Position numbers and translations under genes: made by a program. The notes beneath the pieces are model-generated. The model worked only from the letters and a program-made list of their open reading frames with translations. It was not told where the DNA came from and did not search any database. This document shows, in pieces, positions 47,157-58,200 of a stretch of DNA of 64,000 nt. Each line of letters starts with the position of its first letter. Within the stretch, counting starts at the first letter, position 1. The stretch spans positions 310,001 to 374,000 of the forward strand of contig JALLLS010000002.1 of the NCBI GenBank assembly GCA_025094145.1. Direction: 5' to 3'. The DNA comes from Spinellus fusiger (Eukaryota; Mucoromycota; Mucoromycetes; Mucorales; Phycomycetaceae).

Positions 47157-47468
47157 TCAACACACAACAGATTCAATATTAACAGGTGGCATGTCGATTG
47201 TATAATGTGCAGGAGCAATGTAGAGTCTGCCTTGACAGTGAGGAGATGTCCAAAGAGCACAATGGAGACTACCAGAGTTTTCGATTTTTACAGCATGGAA
47301 GTCTGTAGGGAAGGTGGTACAGCTGTGATCTTTGGCTAGAAAGTTGGTGCGAGTAGAGCCATCACTAGCATGGAGGGTCATTGAGGCATCAGGATCACCA
47401 AAAGCAGAGACATTGGCCAGAAGAGGAAGAATCAGTAGAAGAATCAGTGCAGTAAATGAGAATGCCAT
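47157..47468 (-). CDS. Small secreted cysteine-containing protein
   Basis: Single exon, 103 aa. Signal peptide MAFSFTALILLLILPLLANV then SAF (cleavage about residue 22). The mature part of about 80 residues has four Cys in the order SCTTF, HCALW, HCQGRL and the C-terminal SVVC, with a Ser/Gly/aromatic pattern (KIENSGSLHCALWTSPHC, then APAHYTIDMPP). This looks like the small beta-rich (crystallin-like) secreted proteins common in fungi. That fold is an inference from Cys and Gly spacing, not recognised homology. May be a cell-surface or effector-like protein. Confidence 0.7.
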   Translation of the reverse strand: MAFSFTALILLLILPLLANVSAFGDPDASMTLHASDGSTRTNFLAKDHSCTTFPTDFHAVKIENSGSLHCALWTSPHCQGRLYIAPAHYTIDMPPVNIESVVC

Positions 47469-48670
47469 TGTGAATAATAATAGAGAAGAATCAGTAGTCT
47501 ATTGAGATAATAATAATATATAATAATATATATATATATAAGAATCCATTTCCAACTCAAACCATGATGCTACAAGTAAGAATGACGCTTCCTGAGGAAT
47601 CCGATATTCTATTGGTAGACACGCCAAACTCACTCACTCACCCACTCACTCACCCACTCACTCACCCACTCACTCAGAAGATGAGTGGAGAGGGAGGGAT
47701 TCACATTAGAAAAGAACGCCATGACTAGACTCAGCTCTGATGGCATTGCAGAGTACATAGGCGGTGGTAGGATGTGTCATATAGATACAAATATATCCTT
47801 TCTCATGACAGACTGTGGCTAGTGAACAGTTCTAGATTGCACTATAATGTGTTTACTATAGAGACAATAGTACCTCTTTGACAAAGACAAATGGACTCTT
47901 TATAGAAAAGGTAGTGGTAGTGTTATTAATAGCAGCAGCAGCAGCAGCAGCACTGGTTGTACTATTGTTATTATTGTTATTTTGTAAATACTTTATATTA
48001 TATACTAAATACTAGATCCTATATTTTAGTGTTATTTCTATCCATACCACCTCACTATACCAACACATATCCAATCACATTCCACCTTATGCTTTCACCG
48101 TGCGGATCGTACAAGATGCCCACAGAGTTTTAGTCAAGTCTTTTTCTATCTACTATTGGCGGGGAATGAAATGTTTATATGCAGCCGGGAAGGAAATAAT
48201 CTCAACCCACTGTCTACTCTCTAGGAATAAATATTTACCCGATGATCTACCCTAAAAGAGAGATGTGGGGTATTAGGTAACTATGGCCTTTATTCTTCCT
48301 ATTTCGATGTATTACTTGGTGAATACAAGTGCACAGATGACGAAGAGTATGAACTGTAACTCAACAAGGACCTACTACTGCTAAATATGAATCAGTAAAG
48401 GTGAACACAAGGAATTACCCCACACACATAAACAGTGCATGGCAACACACACACACACACACAAAGAGAGAGAGAGAGAGAGAGAGCATAGTAACAATAA
48501 TAACACCAATAATAATAAAGTCTAATGTATAATTCCTTTAATTCATTACCTTGTTGACAAAATATAAAAGAACATAAAAGAACATAGCAACAAAATAAAA
48601 ACAAAAACAAAACAAGGTTGGGGAAAGGGGTTGGAGGAATATGCAGGTGCACTATTATTTCCCAGCCTTG
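47469..48670. other. Intergenic with microsatellites
   Basis: 1.2 kb. Contains TATATA (47518-47540), CACTCACTCACC repeats (47629-47675), (GCA)n (47932-47952), (CA)n (48447-48463) and (GA)n (48464-48486). No gene recognised. Confidence 0.5.
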
Positions 48671-50384
48671 TTATGCATGTTTGTGTGCCAACCATGCCTT
48701 GAGTTGGCCAATTTGAGCCTGCACAGAAGAGCGTGCCGTACCACCAGGAGCATTTCTCTTCTCCACACTGGCCTCAAAACTCCAAACACTGGCAACGTCC
48801 TCCTCAAAGGAAACATGCAGTGTCTTGAGGTCTTCTACTGACAGTTGGTCCAAGGCACTTTCACGGTCCTCTGCCATTTTAACAGCTGCACCTGAAATAT
48901 GATGGGTCTCACGAAAGGGAACACCTTTACGGACAAGATACTCTGCGAGATCAGTAGCAAGCATGTCGGCACTTAGACTGGCCAACATCTTCTCAGGGAA
49001 TATCTATAGGTAGGGGCCATGAATGATAATGCGTTACAATGCGTTACAATGCCTATCCCAGGGAATACTCGTGGGATCCCATCCAACATGACTGTGTATG
49101 GAAGAGGGGATGGCTTACCGTCAAAGTACTCAAGACACCTGCTGTGATTTGGAGAGATCCAGAAAGAGTGTCTACTGCATCAAACAAGGGCTCCTTGTCT
49201 TCTTGAAGATCCTTGTTGTAGGTGCTTGGAATTCCCTTGTAGCTCATCATAAAGCCAGACATCTATTTCATTAGTGTCCATTCCAGGTGAGACGCGTGTG
49301 TATGTGTTTTTGCTTTGTACTTACACTGCCAAAGACACGTCCACACTTGCCACGAAGCAACTCCAGACTGTCGGGGTTTTTCTTTTGAGGCATCAGACTG
49401 GACCCAGTGCTATAGGCATCTGCTAGTTTGACAAACCCAAATTCACCTGTAGAATAGATAATAAGATCCTCTGCAATGCGTGAAATGTGGGTCATGGTCA
49501 GACTGGACCAGAACAAGAATTCGGCAACAAAGTCACGATCACTGACAGCATACAGGGAGTTGGGAATGGGTTCACGGAATCCGAGTTCACTGGCAAGGAA
49601 GTCACGGTCAATGGAAAAGGCGTGGCCTGCAAGTGCCCCTGAACCAAGAGGAAGGACATTCAGACGGTCTATCAGCTGAGAAAGACGGTTGGCATCTGCC
49701 TGCCATAACCACGCATGAGAGAGCAAGAAGTGGGACCATCGAATAGGCTGGGCTCTCTATAACAATAAGTGACAAAGGTCAGTGGGGTTGTTTTCGAATG
49801 GACTCTCATCAACAGCCGTCCCGTCTCCTATAGATCAATAGATCAATGGATGGAGATGGAGATGGATGGAGATGGATAGAGACGGATGGATGTGTACACT
49901 GTACCTGCAAATGGGTATACCCAGGCATCAACACGTCCACCTCTCTGTCTGCTCTGGACACTACCACAGCAATCAGCTCCTTCAAATGCCCGAGTAGCTT
50001 GGAGGCCTCTTCCCTCAACCATAGACGCATGTCCGTAGCCACCTGGTCATTGCGACTACGCCCTGTGTGGAGTTTTCCTGCCACACTGCCAATGATCTCA
50101 CCCAGCCGACGTTCATTGGCGGTGTGGATGTCTTCGTCTCCCTCCTTTAGCACAAACTGACCCGAATCCCACTCCTCCAGCACCTTCTCCAGTCCCTTGA
50201 GAAGAGAGTCACGCTCTTCTTCTGTGATGATATTGTTCTTGCACAGTGCCTTGCTATAGGCCATGGAGCCAATCACATCAGCGGCATACATTCGCTTGTC
50301 AAAATGAATGGAGGCATTGAAGGCGTCCATCAATGGATCCACTGTGCCTGTGAATCTTCCTCCCCAGAGCTTCTTTGTTGTCAT
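48671..50384 (-). CDS. ASL: Argininosuccinate lyase
   Basis: Cleaves argininosuccinate to arginine and fumarate, the last step of arginine synthesis (ARG4 in yeast). Four exons: 49905-50384, 49325-49756, 49119-49262, 48671-49003; 462 aa, the family length. It starts [13 protein letters not shown]; the substrate loop [39 protein letters not shown], the fumarase-superfamily signature [12 protein letters not shown] and the [15 protein letters not shown] block are all intact, including the catalytic Ser in GSSLMPQ. All introns lie at codon boundaries. No signal or presequence, so cytosolic. Transcribed in the same direction as the upstream sorting nexin gene, 172 bp apart. Confidence 0.96.
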
Positions 50385-50556
50385 TATAGTAGTGGTAGTG
50401 GTAGGAGTAGTAGTGGTAGTAGTAAAGAAGAGAAAGAAAGAAATAGAAGGGGTATTTATTCATTTATGCTTTCTTTCTTTTTTTCTTTTTTTTTCTTCTT
50501 CCTTCATCCTTGTTCTTTTTGGGTGACTCACAGTACGTAGGATGAATAAAACACCG

Positions 50557-53192
50557 CTAGTCAAAGAGACCAACGTGGGTGGGCATACTGAGGACAGCCT
50601 CAAGTGACTGCCAATGATCTGCACGCTGACGAGAGAAGGCTGCAATGTCACGTACAAAGTTGTGGTACAGACACGACACAAAGGCCTGTTGTTTGTGGAG
50701 ATAGATGAGTTCTGCATAAATACAGTGCCTGGTGAACAATTGGTGGGATTTCTGGTCATGCACCTGCTGTTCATCCTGTCTCCACACAGAGCAAAAGAAA
50801 AAAGAAAAAGAAAAAAAGAAAAGGTGAGTTCACTCCCACCCATCTCCCATCCTTCAAGCAAGTCGTTCCCATCATGACTTACAGCCACAAGAGTGTCCTG
50901 CAGTTTGGCCACTTCCATTTCTGTGCCTGGGATGCCTTTGAGTTGGGTGATTTTTGTACGATGGGTGGCTATTCGTTTTAGCAGTGTTTCCATGTGTTTT
51001 CCTGAGAGTCTGTCCCTGCGCTCGTACAATGTCTACCCGATCCTTCCTATTAGTATGGGGTGTTTTGCATGGAGTGTCTTGCATGGAGTGCTCTGCTTCT
51101 TACCTTGAAAGAGAGCAGCAAATCTCTGTACCGTTTAAGATTCTCAAGCACACCATCGGCATCCACCTCCACCTAGAATGATGTGTTACTGTTATTGATC
51201 TTCTTCTTATAGTAGGGTGGTGGTGGTGCTTGGAGTGAATCTTCCTCCCAATGACCCTTTCTCTGTATTACCTGCTGATCTAGTAAATGGCCTTCCTTCT
51301 GCATATGGCTTGCTACTGTCTCGTATCCCTTGACAATAGGCTGGCAATTCACACATTCAGAAGTATGGTAACGATGCTCACTCTCTGCCAAAGAACTAGG
51401 CCCATGGAAGAAGAGAGTATGTGTGAGTGTGTTTTCTATCCATACAAAGAAGACACCCACTTCAAGGCAGCACTGTAACGCACATAGTCTGTAGCCTGCC
51501 CGTGCATGCGTCGGATCATACGCTCCATTAAATGACACAGGTTCACATAATACTCAATGGCCGCACTGACACGGTGCTTGTTCTTCTGCATCTGCTCATC
51601 CAGTGTATCAGGCAGAACACTTTCATCTGTCTCCACCACCTCCCTCCGTCTATACTCTTCTTCCAGTGAGGGCGGGTTCTGTCTACGCCACAGGACCAAC
51701 TCCTTGCACACAATCAACACGAGCCACGCCCACTCTGCTCACTTACCGATGGCTCTGTCAGGAACCGAGCCACCACCTCATCCGCACGCAGCACAGGATG
51801 GCGCACAATGGCATTGAGGTATCTTGATAATCCCTTGCGTCTCTTTTCAAGAAAAGTGCCATCGCCTATGTTCTTGGGTGAATGTTCTCTCATGGAAAGA
51901 GTGGATGTATCTCTATACTAAGGGGCACTTACGTCCACTGATCTTCTTGGGAGGCAGACTGGGCAGGGCACGGTAAGGATACCTTTTCATCAGCACATCC
52001 ATGAGCCACCAGAAATCACTGAACCGTCTCAGCACAATCGAGGACCGCTGTTGGCTCTCAATAATGTAATTGACATGCTTGAATATAAAGCCTTCTCTCT
52101 CGGGAGCAAGGGTCACCTTGATGTGTTCAGTACTCTCTGACCCTTGTGTGGACTGCTTTTGTTTTCTTGGCAGTGCTGAGGGTTGTGCTGGGGATGTCTT
52201 TGTGGTGTGTGGTGTGTGTGTAGCATAAACGTCTTTGCTGTGGTATGTGTGGGGGGCAGGCAAGGTGGTCTGGGTCTGAGTTGGAATGGGGTCTGTTAGA
52301 GGTGTGGCTAGAGTGACAGGTGGCAACGACAGCGGTGATTCCTGCCTCTGTTCCTGCCTCTGTTCTTGCCTCTGTTCTTGCCTCTGTTCCTGCTCTTGTT
52401 CCTGCTCTTGTTCCTGCTTCTGCTTTGTGCTCAGAATAAGCTCAGGTAAGGCTTTTCATGTGAGTCACCGTCACACTCCTCTCCACCTACCGTCTCGTTG
52501 TCGATACAAGGATGTCAAGGAGATGTCTGTGCCCAGGAAGAGAATGTAAGCATCCCATTCTCTAACAATGCCATGCCATGCCATGCTTCTCTTACCTATC
52601 TGTTGCTGGGCACAGGCCATCAGGGCCAGCGCAACATAAAACTCCTGACGAGTCACAAAGGACTGTCCCTTGGAGACGATCTTTACTATCTTTCATGCCC
52701 ACACCATGTGAGTTTCCTTGAGGACAGTCCAAGGCCATTCAAGGAACATCCTACCTTTTCCGAGTCAGAGGCTGTAGTATGGGCTAGTGTCAAAACACGA
52801 TCCAAAGAGACCAACGACACTCTTCCGCTCTTTTGGTAGGAAGAAAAGTGTTGGGCATACGTCTCGGGTAATGCCACACCATCTACTTTATAAGTGACAG
52901 GTCTATTTTCTCTGTTTCTCTGTTTCTCTCTTTCAATGGCCTTACAAAGTACAGTGTCCACGTCCAATGCATTGAATGAGGAATCCACCTCAGGGGCCAC
53001 TGCTCTCGTGTGGTGCAGTCCAGTGGATGAACTTACAGAGAGTGTGCTGCCCCATGGGTCATTGTCATATTCATAGTGAGAGGCATACATGGACGTCTCC
53101 AATGACTGAGAACCTTGGAGTGTCCCAAAGAAGGAAGGTTTCGCATCAAAAAAAGAGCCTGACAATGGGTCTTCTTCATGTAATGGATTCAT
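50557..53192 (-). CDS. MVP1: Sorting nexin MVP1/SNX8
   Basis: Endosomal PX-BAR protein for retromer-linked sorting. Ten exons: 52755-53192, 52596-52680, 52491-52526, 51933-52451, 51747-51865, 51461-51702, 51272-51395, 51104-51172, 50883-51032, 50557-50775; 666 aa. An N-terminal disordered region is followed by an EH-like domain (VSLVSLDRVLTLA, TRQEFYVALALMACAQ). Then comes a Gln/Glu repeat (EQRQ units), the PX domain from about residue 270 (GFIFKHVNYIIES, VLRRFSDFWWLMDVLMKRYP, FLEKRRKGLSRYLNAIVRHP) with the PI3P-binding Arg-Arg-Phe-Ser, and a BAR-type helical C-terminus (YERRDRLSG, THRTKITQLKG). EH-PX-BAR order is diagnostic of Mvp1/SNX8. All junctions stay in frame. Divergent from the NNF1-like gene (270 bp). 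Confidence 0.92.
52330..52430 (-). repeat. Coding Gln/Glu minisatellite in MVP1
   Basis: Four 12-bp units (CAGAGGCAGGAA type) and three CAAGAGCAGGAA units encode Glu-Gln-Arg-Gln and Glu-Gln repeats in the linker between the EH-like and PX domains. The array keeps a multiple of three. Confidence 0.85.
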
Positions 53193-53462
53193 ACAAAAGG
53201 AATAAAAAAGGAATAAAGAATAAAAAAAAGAATAAAGAATAAATAAAGAATAAAGGGTAAAGAAGACAAGTTGTACGTGTGCATAGTGGAAAGACAGATC
53301 ACAAGTCACATAAGAAACCATGGACACCCTATTCAATGTCCGTCTCTTTCGCTCTCTGTCTCTGTCTCTTTTTTTTTCTTTCTTTCATTCTCTCTTTTTT
53401 GGGATGTCTTGTTTTCGGCTGACAAACGCAAGTCACACTCTTCCCCTCTCGTGTTATATGCG

Positions 53463-54422
53463 ATGCCTACAAGTGAACGGCACGCAAAGAGTCGAGTGGA
53501 GCGGTTGGATCTTCTCTGTCATAAATACGTAGAGACGATTGTTAGGTCTATCAAGTAAGCCTTGTCTGGAATAGAAGAAGCAGGGCGTCAAGGGCTTATC
53601 TGTGTGTAGCCATGACCACAAGCCAAACTACATGAAGAGCCTTATGGACACCTACAAGGACACTTCCACAGCAGAGAAGCAGATGGAGGAGTATGTAGAG
53701 ACATGTTTAGAGGTGAGTAGACAAGAGAAGAGGCATGCCCTGACCAGCCACGATAGACTACCTTTGACCAAGTCAACAAGCGCCATGACTTGCATGATAA
53801 AATACAGCGACTGGAGACACTGATCCATACAGCGAGACTACAAGGACAACAGGCTATGGGTGCAAGGTAGATGTCAAGGCAGCCTTTATATATATATATA
53901 TGTCTGTCTGTCTATCCATAGATATAGACAGACTGATGAACTGATGAACTGATGAACTGATGTGCTTCCCTTCCCCTTTTTTCTTCTTTCTTTCTTCTTT
54001 CTTCTTCTTTTCTCTGTGGAAGAGTCATTCCTCGTCCAGAACATATCATTCGAGCCTCAAGCATCCACCTCAAACAACAAGAACTGCAGCGACTTGAGGC
54101 AGCAAAACAAGAGGTAGAGAGCAGTGCTACTATCAAAGACACAGAGAAATAGAGAAACAGAAAGAACAGTGTTTGACAGGAATAGATCAGTCACAATAAC
54201 AGAGTCACAATGCAACGTGTCCATGAGAAAAGACAAAGGGCTCTCCATCTTCACAGTGCCCTTGTCACCAGCATAGAGGATTTCCAACAAGTAAGCCAAT
54301 AAGCACACACCGCTCTTTGATATTGACTCCCCTCCTAGGCAGTGACTACAGCACAGTCCATTCAGCTGGAGCAGCTGGAGTCTGTCATATGCAGGGTGGT
54401 ACAGCACGGACCTCCAAAATAG
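53463..54422 (+). CDS. Probable NNF1/PMF1-type kinetochore protein
   Basis: Six exons (53463-53554, 53610-53712, 53757-53866, 54023-54113, 54186-54290, 54339-54422) give 194 aa, almost all predicted helical. Layout matches fungal Nnf1, a subunit of the MIS12/MIND kinetochore complex: an N-terminal helix (RVERLDLLCHKYVETIVRSI), a second (KQMEEYVETCLETTFDQVNK), the linker RHDLHDKIQRLETLI, a Pro-containing turn (VIPRPEHIIRA), then a long coiled coil to the end. Nnf1 homologues show the same order, including an acidic-Phe-x-x-Ile helix followed by L-x-x-L-D/E-x-L-I and a PxxIxRAH segment. Sequence conservation in this family is low, so the call is by architecture. The acceptor of exon 5 was chosen among two candidates by phase. 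Otherwise a generic coiled-coil protein. Confidence 0.5.
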
Positions 54423-55247
54423 ACTGTCCGCGGTCAATCCCTCTTTTTCTTTCTTCTTTTCTTTTCCTCTTTCCTTTTTTGGGATGACCTACAACGTCCA
54501 TTGTCCAGGTGACGTCAATTCTGAGATGAAAGAGTAAAGAGTCCCCCTCCAAGCAGGTCCACGAAAGAAGAAGAAAGAAGTGTTTTATTTTATCAATGAC
54601 TCAATACAACCCATTCAACAAGAGAGAAATAGAGAGAGGGAAAAGATCATCTCACATGAGAGACATTCAACAGCACAGCCAAATGAGAGGACATGGATTG
54701 ATTGTTTTGATCGTCTTCTCAGATGGAGGATGGAAGTGTGACTGTGGGACAATGAAAAAGTACATGAACATAGATTTTTTTTCTTCTTCTCTTGATAAAG
54801 AGACGTCACAGGGCATTGGAATACTCCTTGTCATAAGAACAATGGAATCCAAAAGAAAGAAAGGTGCATTGTAGAGAGCAGCATGTTGATGATAGAGGAT
54901 AGATGATTGGCTGTTCATCACAACATCCATCTGTACCTGCACTTGTATCGGCTGTAGGGCATAGCACATAGCACATAGCACATAGGGCGTGAAATGGTAG
55001 GGGATCAAGGACAATGGACATAGCCAATGCCAAAAGACAGCAGGTGATATGTAAATCACATGTTTCCTGTCCTGTCCTGTCCTGTCCTGTCCTGTTTTCT
55101 CTCTCTCTCTCTTTCTCTCTCTCATTTTCTTTCTTCTTTTTCTTTCTAAGTGGTTTAATAGACAAGTCACACCACTCCTTTTCTCCTTCTTTAAAAAAAA
55201 GAAAAGAAAAAAAAAACATAATTTAGTGAAATCCAAGTTTGAAATCC
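54423..55247. other. Intergenic upstream of the WG/GW protein gene
   Basis: About 825 bp. Includes an AGCACATAGCAC repeat (54965-54988), five CCTGT units (55068-55095), CT runs and an A-rich leader before the ATG at 55248. No gene supported. Confidence 0.5.
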
Positions 55248-58200
55248 ATGGATCCCTCTACTAATGTCGTGTCTATTGAGCAGTCCAAAGTGAACAAGGA
55301 AGTAAATCGCTTCAGAAGTTGCACCAGTAACATCCGTGACATTTATTGTCGTGAATGGGCACAGTTCATCTACAAGAAGAAGATCATAGGGAGTGCAAAG
55401 GGCCAAGAAGACTTGGTCCAACAACACCACGACAAAGTTCTTTATGTTGGGAGATTCAAACTTGCTATTCGTCAGTTCAATGAACCCACGCCCACCATTC
55501 CCATGCGCACGTCTGAACACCTGCTGGACTACCGAAGCAGAGTGGAGCTAGAGAAGGAGGGCGACTCGACTGGCGTAACCATGGCCAAACAGCTGGTAAC
55601 TTCTTACCTGGCCTGGGTGGAGATGCCAAGTCGCACAAAATGGCTTCCCAGGGCATTTGCACCTCTCTCCCTCCAAAAGTACTACGAGACCCTGGTCCAG
55701 CACTCCAGCAGTGACGCTCCCTTTGAGGCGTTTTATGACGCCCTGTCCGGGGATAAAAAGACACTGTGCATTGATCAACAGACACTGGATCTGTATGCTC
55801 CCGTCATCGAAGAACTCATCCCCACCCACAAGGTGCCTGTGTGTGGTCATCTGCGGTCCGAATTCCATGCTCCCAGTGATCTGGAGGTGGAGTGCAACAT
55901 CAATAACGAGAATCTCGCAGGGGCCATTAAAAAGACAAAGGAGAAGATGGAAACTGCCATGAGCAGATCCTGGTACTCTCTTATCAAGTTCATTGAGCAG
56001 GTCCTCCTACTCGACGATAAAAAAATGTACCTGATTGGCAGCAGATGCACTAGCAAGATGGAGAGCTTTGTGAAGAGCCAGGTCCTATCGAACTTTGATG
56101 ATTACTGGCTGTCCAAGGTCAATCCCAGCGACATCAAGCATATGACAGCAGAGGAATTGGAACATATCTTTGGGCTGTACTGGGATGAGGTCTCCACTGC
56201 TGTGCTCTCTTTCAAGGGGGACTTTGTTTACACGCATCTGGACGAGGTGCATCTGTGGATGAACAGCTTCAACCAGCTCCTCTCCCAAGTGAAGGGCGAG
56301 ATTGCACGACGCCTTGAGTCTCAGGAATACATCAGTGGAGGTCCGTTTTTGAAATGCAGTCAGCTACAGGACGCACTGAAAGAGTTCGAAAAGACGTTGG
56401 ACATTTCGGATAGTGTAAGTCATGTGCAGTCACAAATGGAAGAGCGGGTGGATGACTATCTGCATGATCTTCATATACTGAGGGAGGAGTTTGTCAAGAA
56501 TCTCTTCACAGCCACTCCTATGAAGCTCGACAAATTATTCTCCAAGGATGTGAAAAAATACATTAAAAAGGCAGAAAACGGCTATACGTCTCTCCGTAGC
56601 CACTTTCGCTATCTTCTCACCAAACAAATCTTCTCTGAAAATACATTCTGCAACATCATTGTTCTGTGTGCAGAGGCACTGATTGAAGAGGCAGAGGCAG
56701 CAGAATTCCTGACTGTGGATGAAGAAATCGTTGCTTTTTCAAAAACCTACCGTGTCTATCTGGATCGACGTGTGGAGCTGATAGAGGCCATTGAGGAGGG
56801 TGTTCGTATAGGCAACCAGGAGTTTGCTGGTCTTGCTGGGTCTCTCTTTCTGGCGGAACAAAGGCGCATAGAAGGCCAATCCGTTGTTGTTGCTCAGCAT
56901 GATCACTTGTTAAAGGACCTTGATGGCAGCACCAGCACATCGTCCAGTGGGAAGAAATCCAAGACCAAGAAGAGTGCAAAGGACAATGACTCTCTCCCCT
57001 CCACAACACATGCAGAGGAAACAGCGTCAGTGGTGGAAAAAAAGACTCGGAAAATTCGAGGTAGCAAGGCCACCAAGTCAGATGTTGAAGCAAGTGAGAC
57101 GTCTAGTGTTCAAACAACATCCACTGCTTCAAAGACGAGAGCCGAGGGAAAGATGGAGGAGGCTAAGCAGTCAGAAACAAAAGAGAAGAAGATTTCAGAA
57201 ACAAGTATGGCTCGAATAGAGAAGACAAACCAGGGTAAGCTTGAGAGAGATGCCAAGAGAGAAAAGAAGAAGCTGGAGGAAGAGGCCATCAAGGTGGAAA
57301 AACAGATAAAGGCTGAACTAGAAAAGGAAGAAAAGGCACACAAGTTGGAGGCTAAGAAAAAGGCAAGAGAAGAAGCAAAACTCAAGGAAGAACAGGCCAG
57401 AATTGCAGCAGAAGGTGAGGCAAAAGAGCAAAAGAAGAAGACAAGGGAGAGCAAGACAAAAAGTAAGGAAGACACAAAGGCCGTAGAAGCAACGTCGACA
57501 TCCCGTAAGATAAGAGACGAGACAGAGACAGAGACAGAGACAGAAACAGAAGTTAAACCATCAAAGAAGACAGGAACCAAGACAAAGACAAAGACAGAAA
57601 AGGAGACAAAGGCAAGAGTACGAAAAAAGGGAATCCAGGAGGATTCAGAGGCAGAAATGTCAGAGAGAACAACAGGCTGTGTTTCTGAAGGTACAGCTAC
57701 AGAGACAGATGCCTCTGTTGCACACACAACACTATTAAAAAAGTCGAGGGCAAAGGTAAGTTCGCTGGTAAGATGAGACATAAGCTCATGAAACCCTCAA
57801 GCCCAAGACAGTGAAGAGTACAGAGCCCAAGCTCAAGGCTGCCTCCAGATCTAGAAAAATAAAGAAAGAAATTCAAGATGCTAGTGAATATGAAAGCGAA
57901 TCAAAGCACACTGATGTCTTCTCCAAGCACGAATATGATACTGAAATGGAGAGTCACGACGAGTCTATACAAGAACACTACACAGAAGCAGATAGCCATG
58001 GTGAATCTGTGCAGGAACTTGATACAGAAGCAGATAGCCATGGTGAGTCTGTGCAGGAACGTGATACAGAAGCAGATAGCCATGGTGAATCTGCACAAGA
58101 ACATGATACAGATGCAGACAGTTATAGCGAGTATGTACAAGAACATAGCGACAATGGAGAGGGCTGGCAAGAAGTACCTTTCATGATTAAACCAAATAAG

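Noticed and set aside
48392..48652. 86-aa minus-strand frame rich in Leu/Ser/Cys/Val
   Set aside because: Derived from (CA)n and (GA)n microsatellites.
54667..55236. Long minus-strand frames of up to 189 aa before the WG/GW gene
   Set aside because: They run through CT, CCTGT and A-rich repeats and show no domain; the plus-strand promoter of the next gene explains the region.
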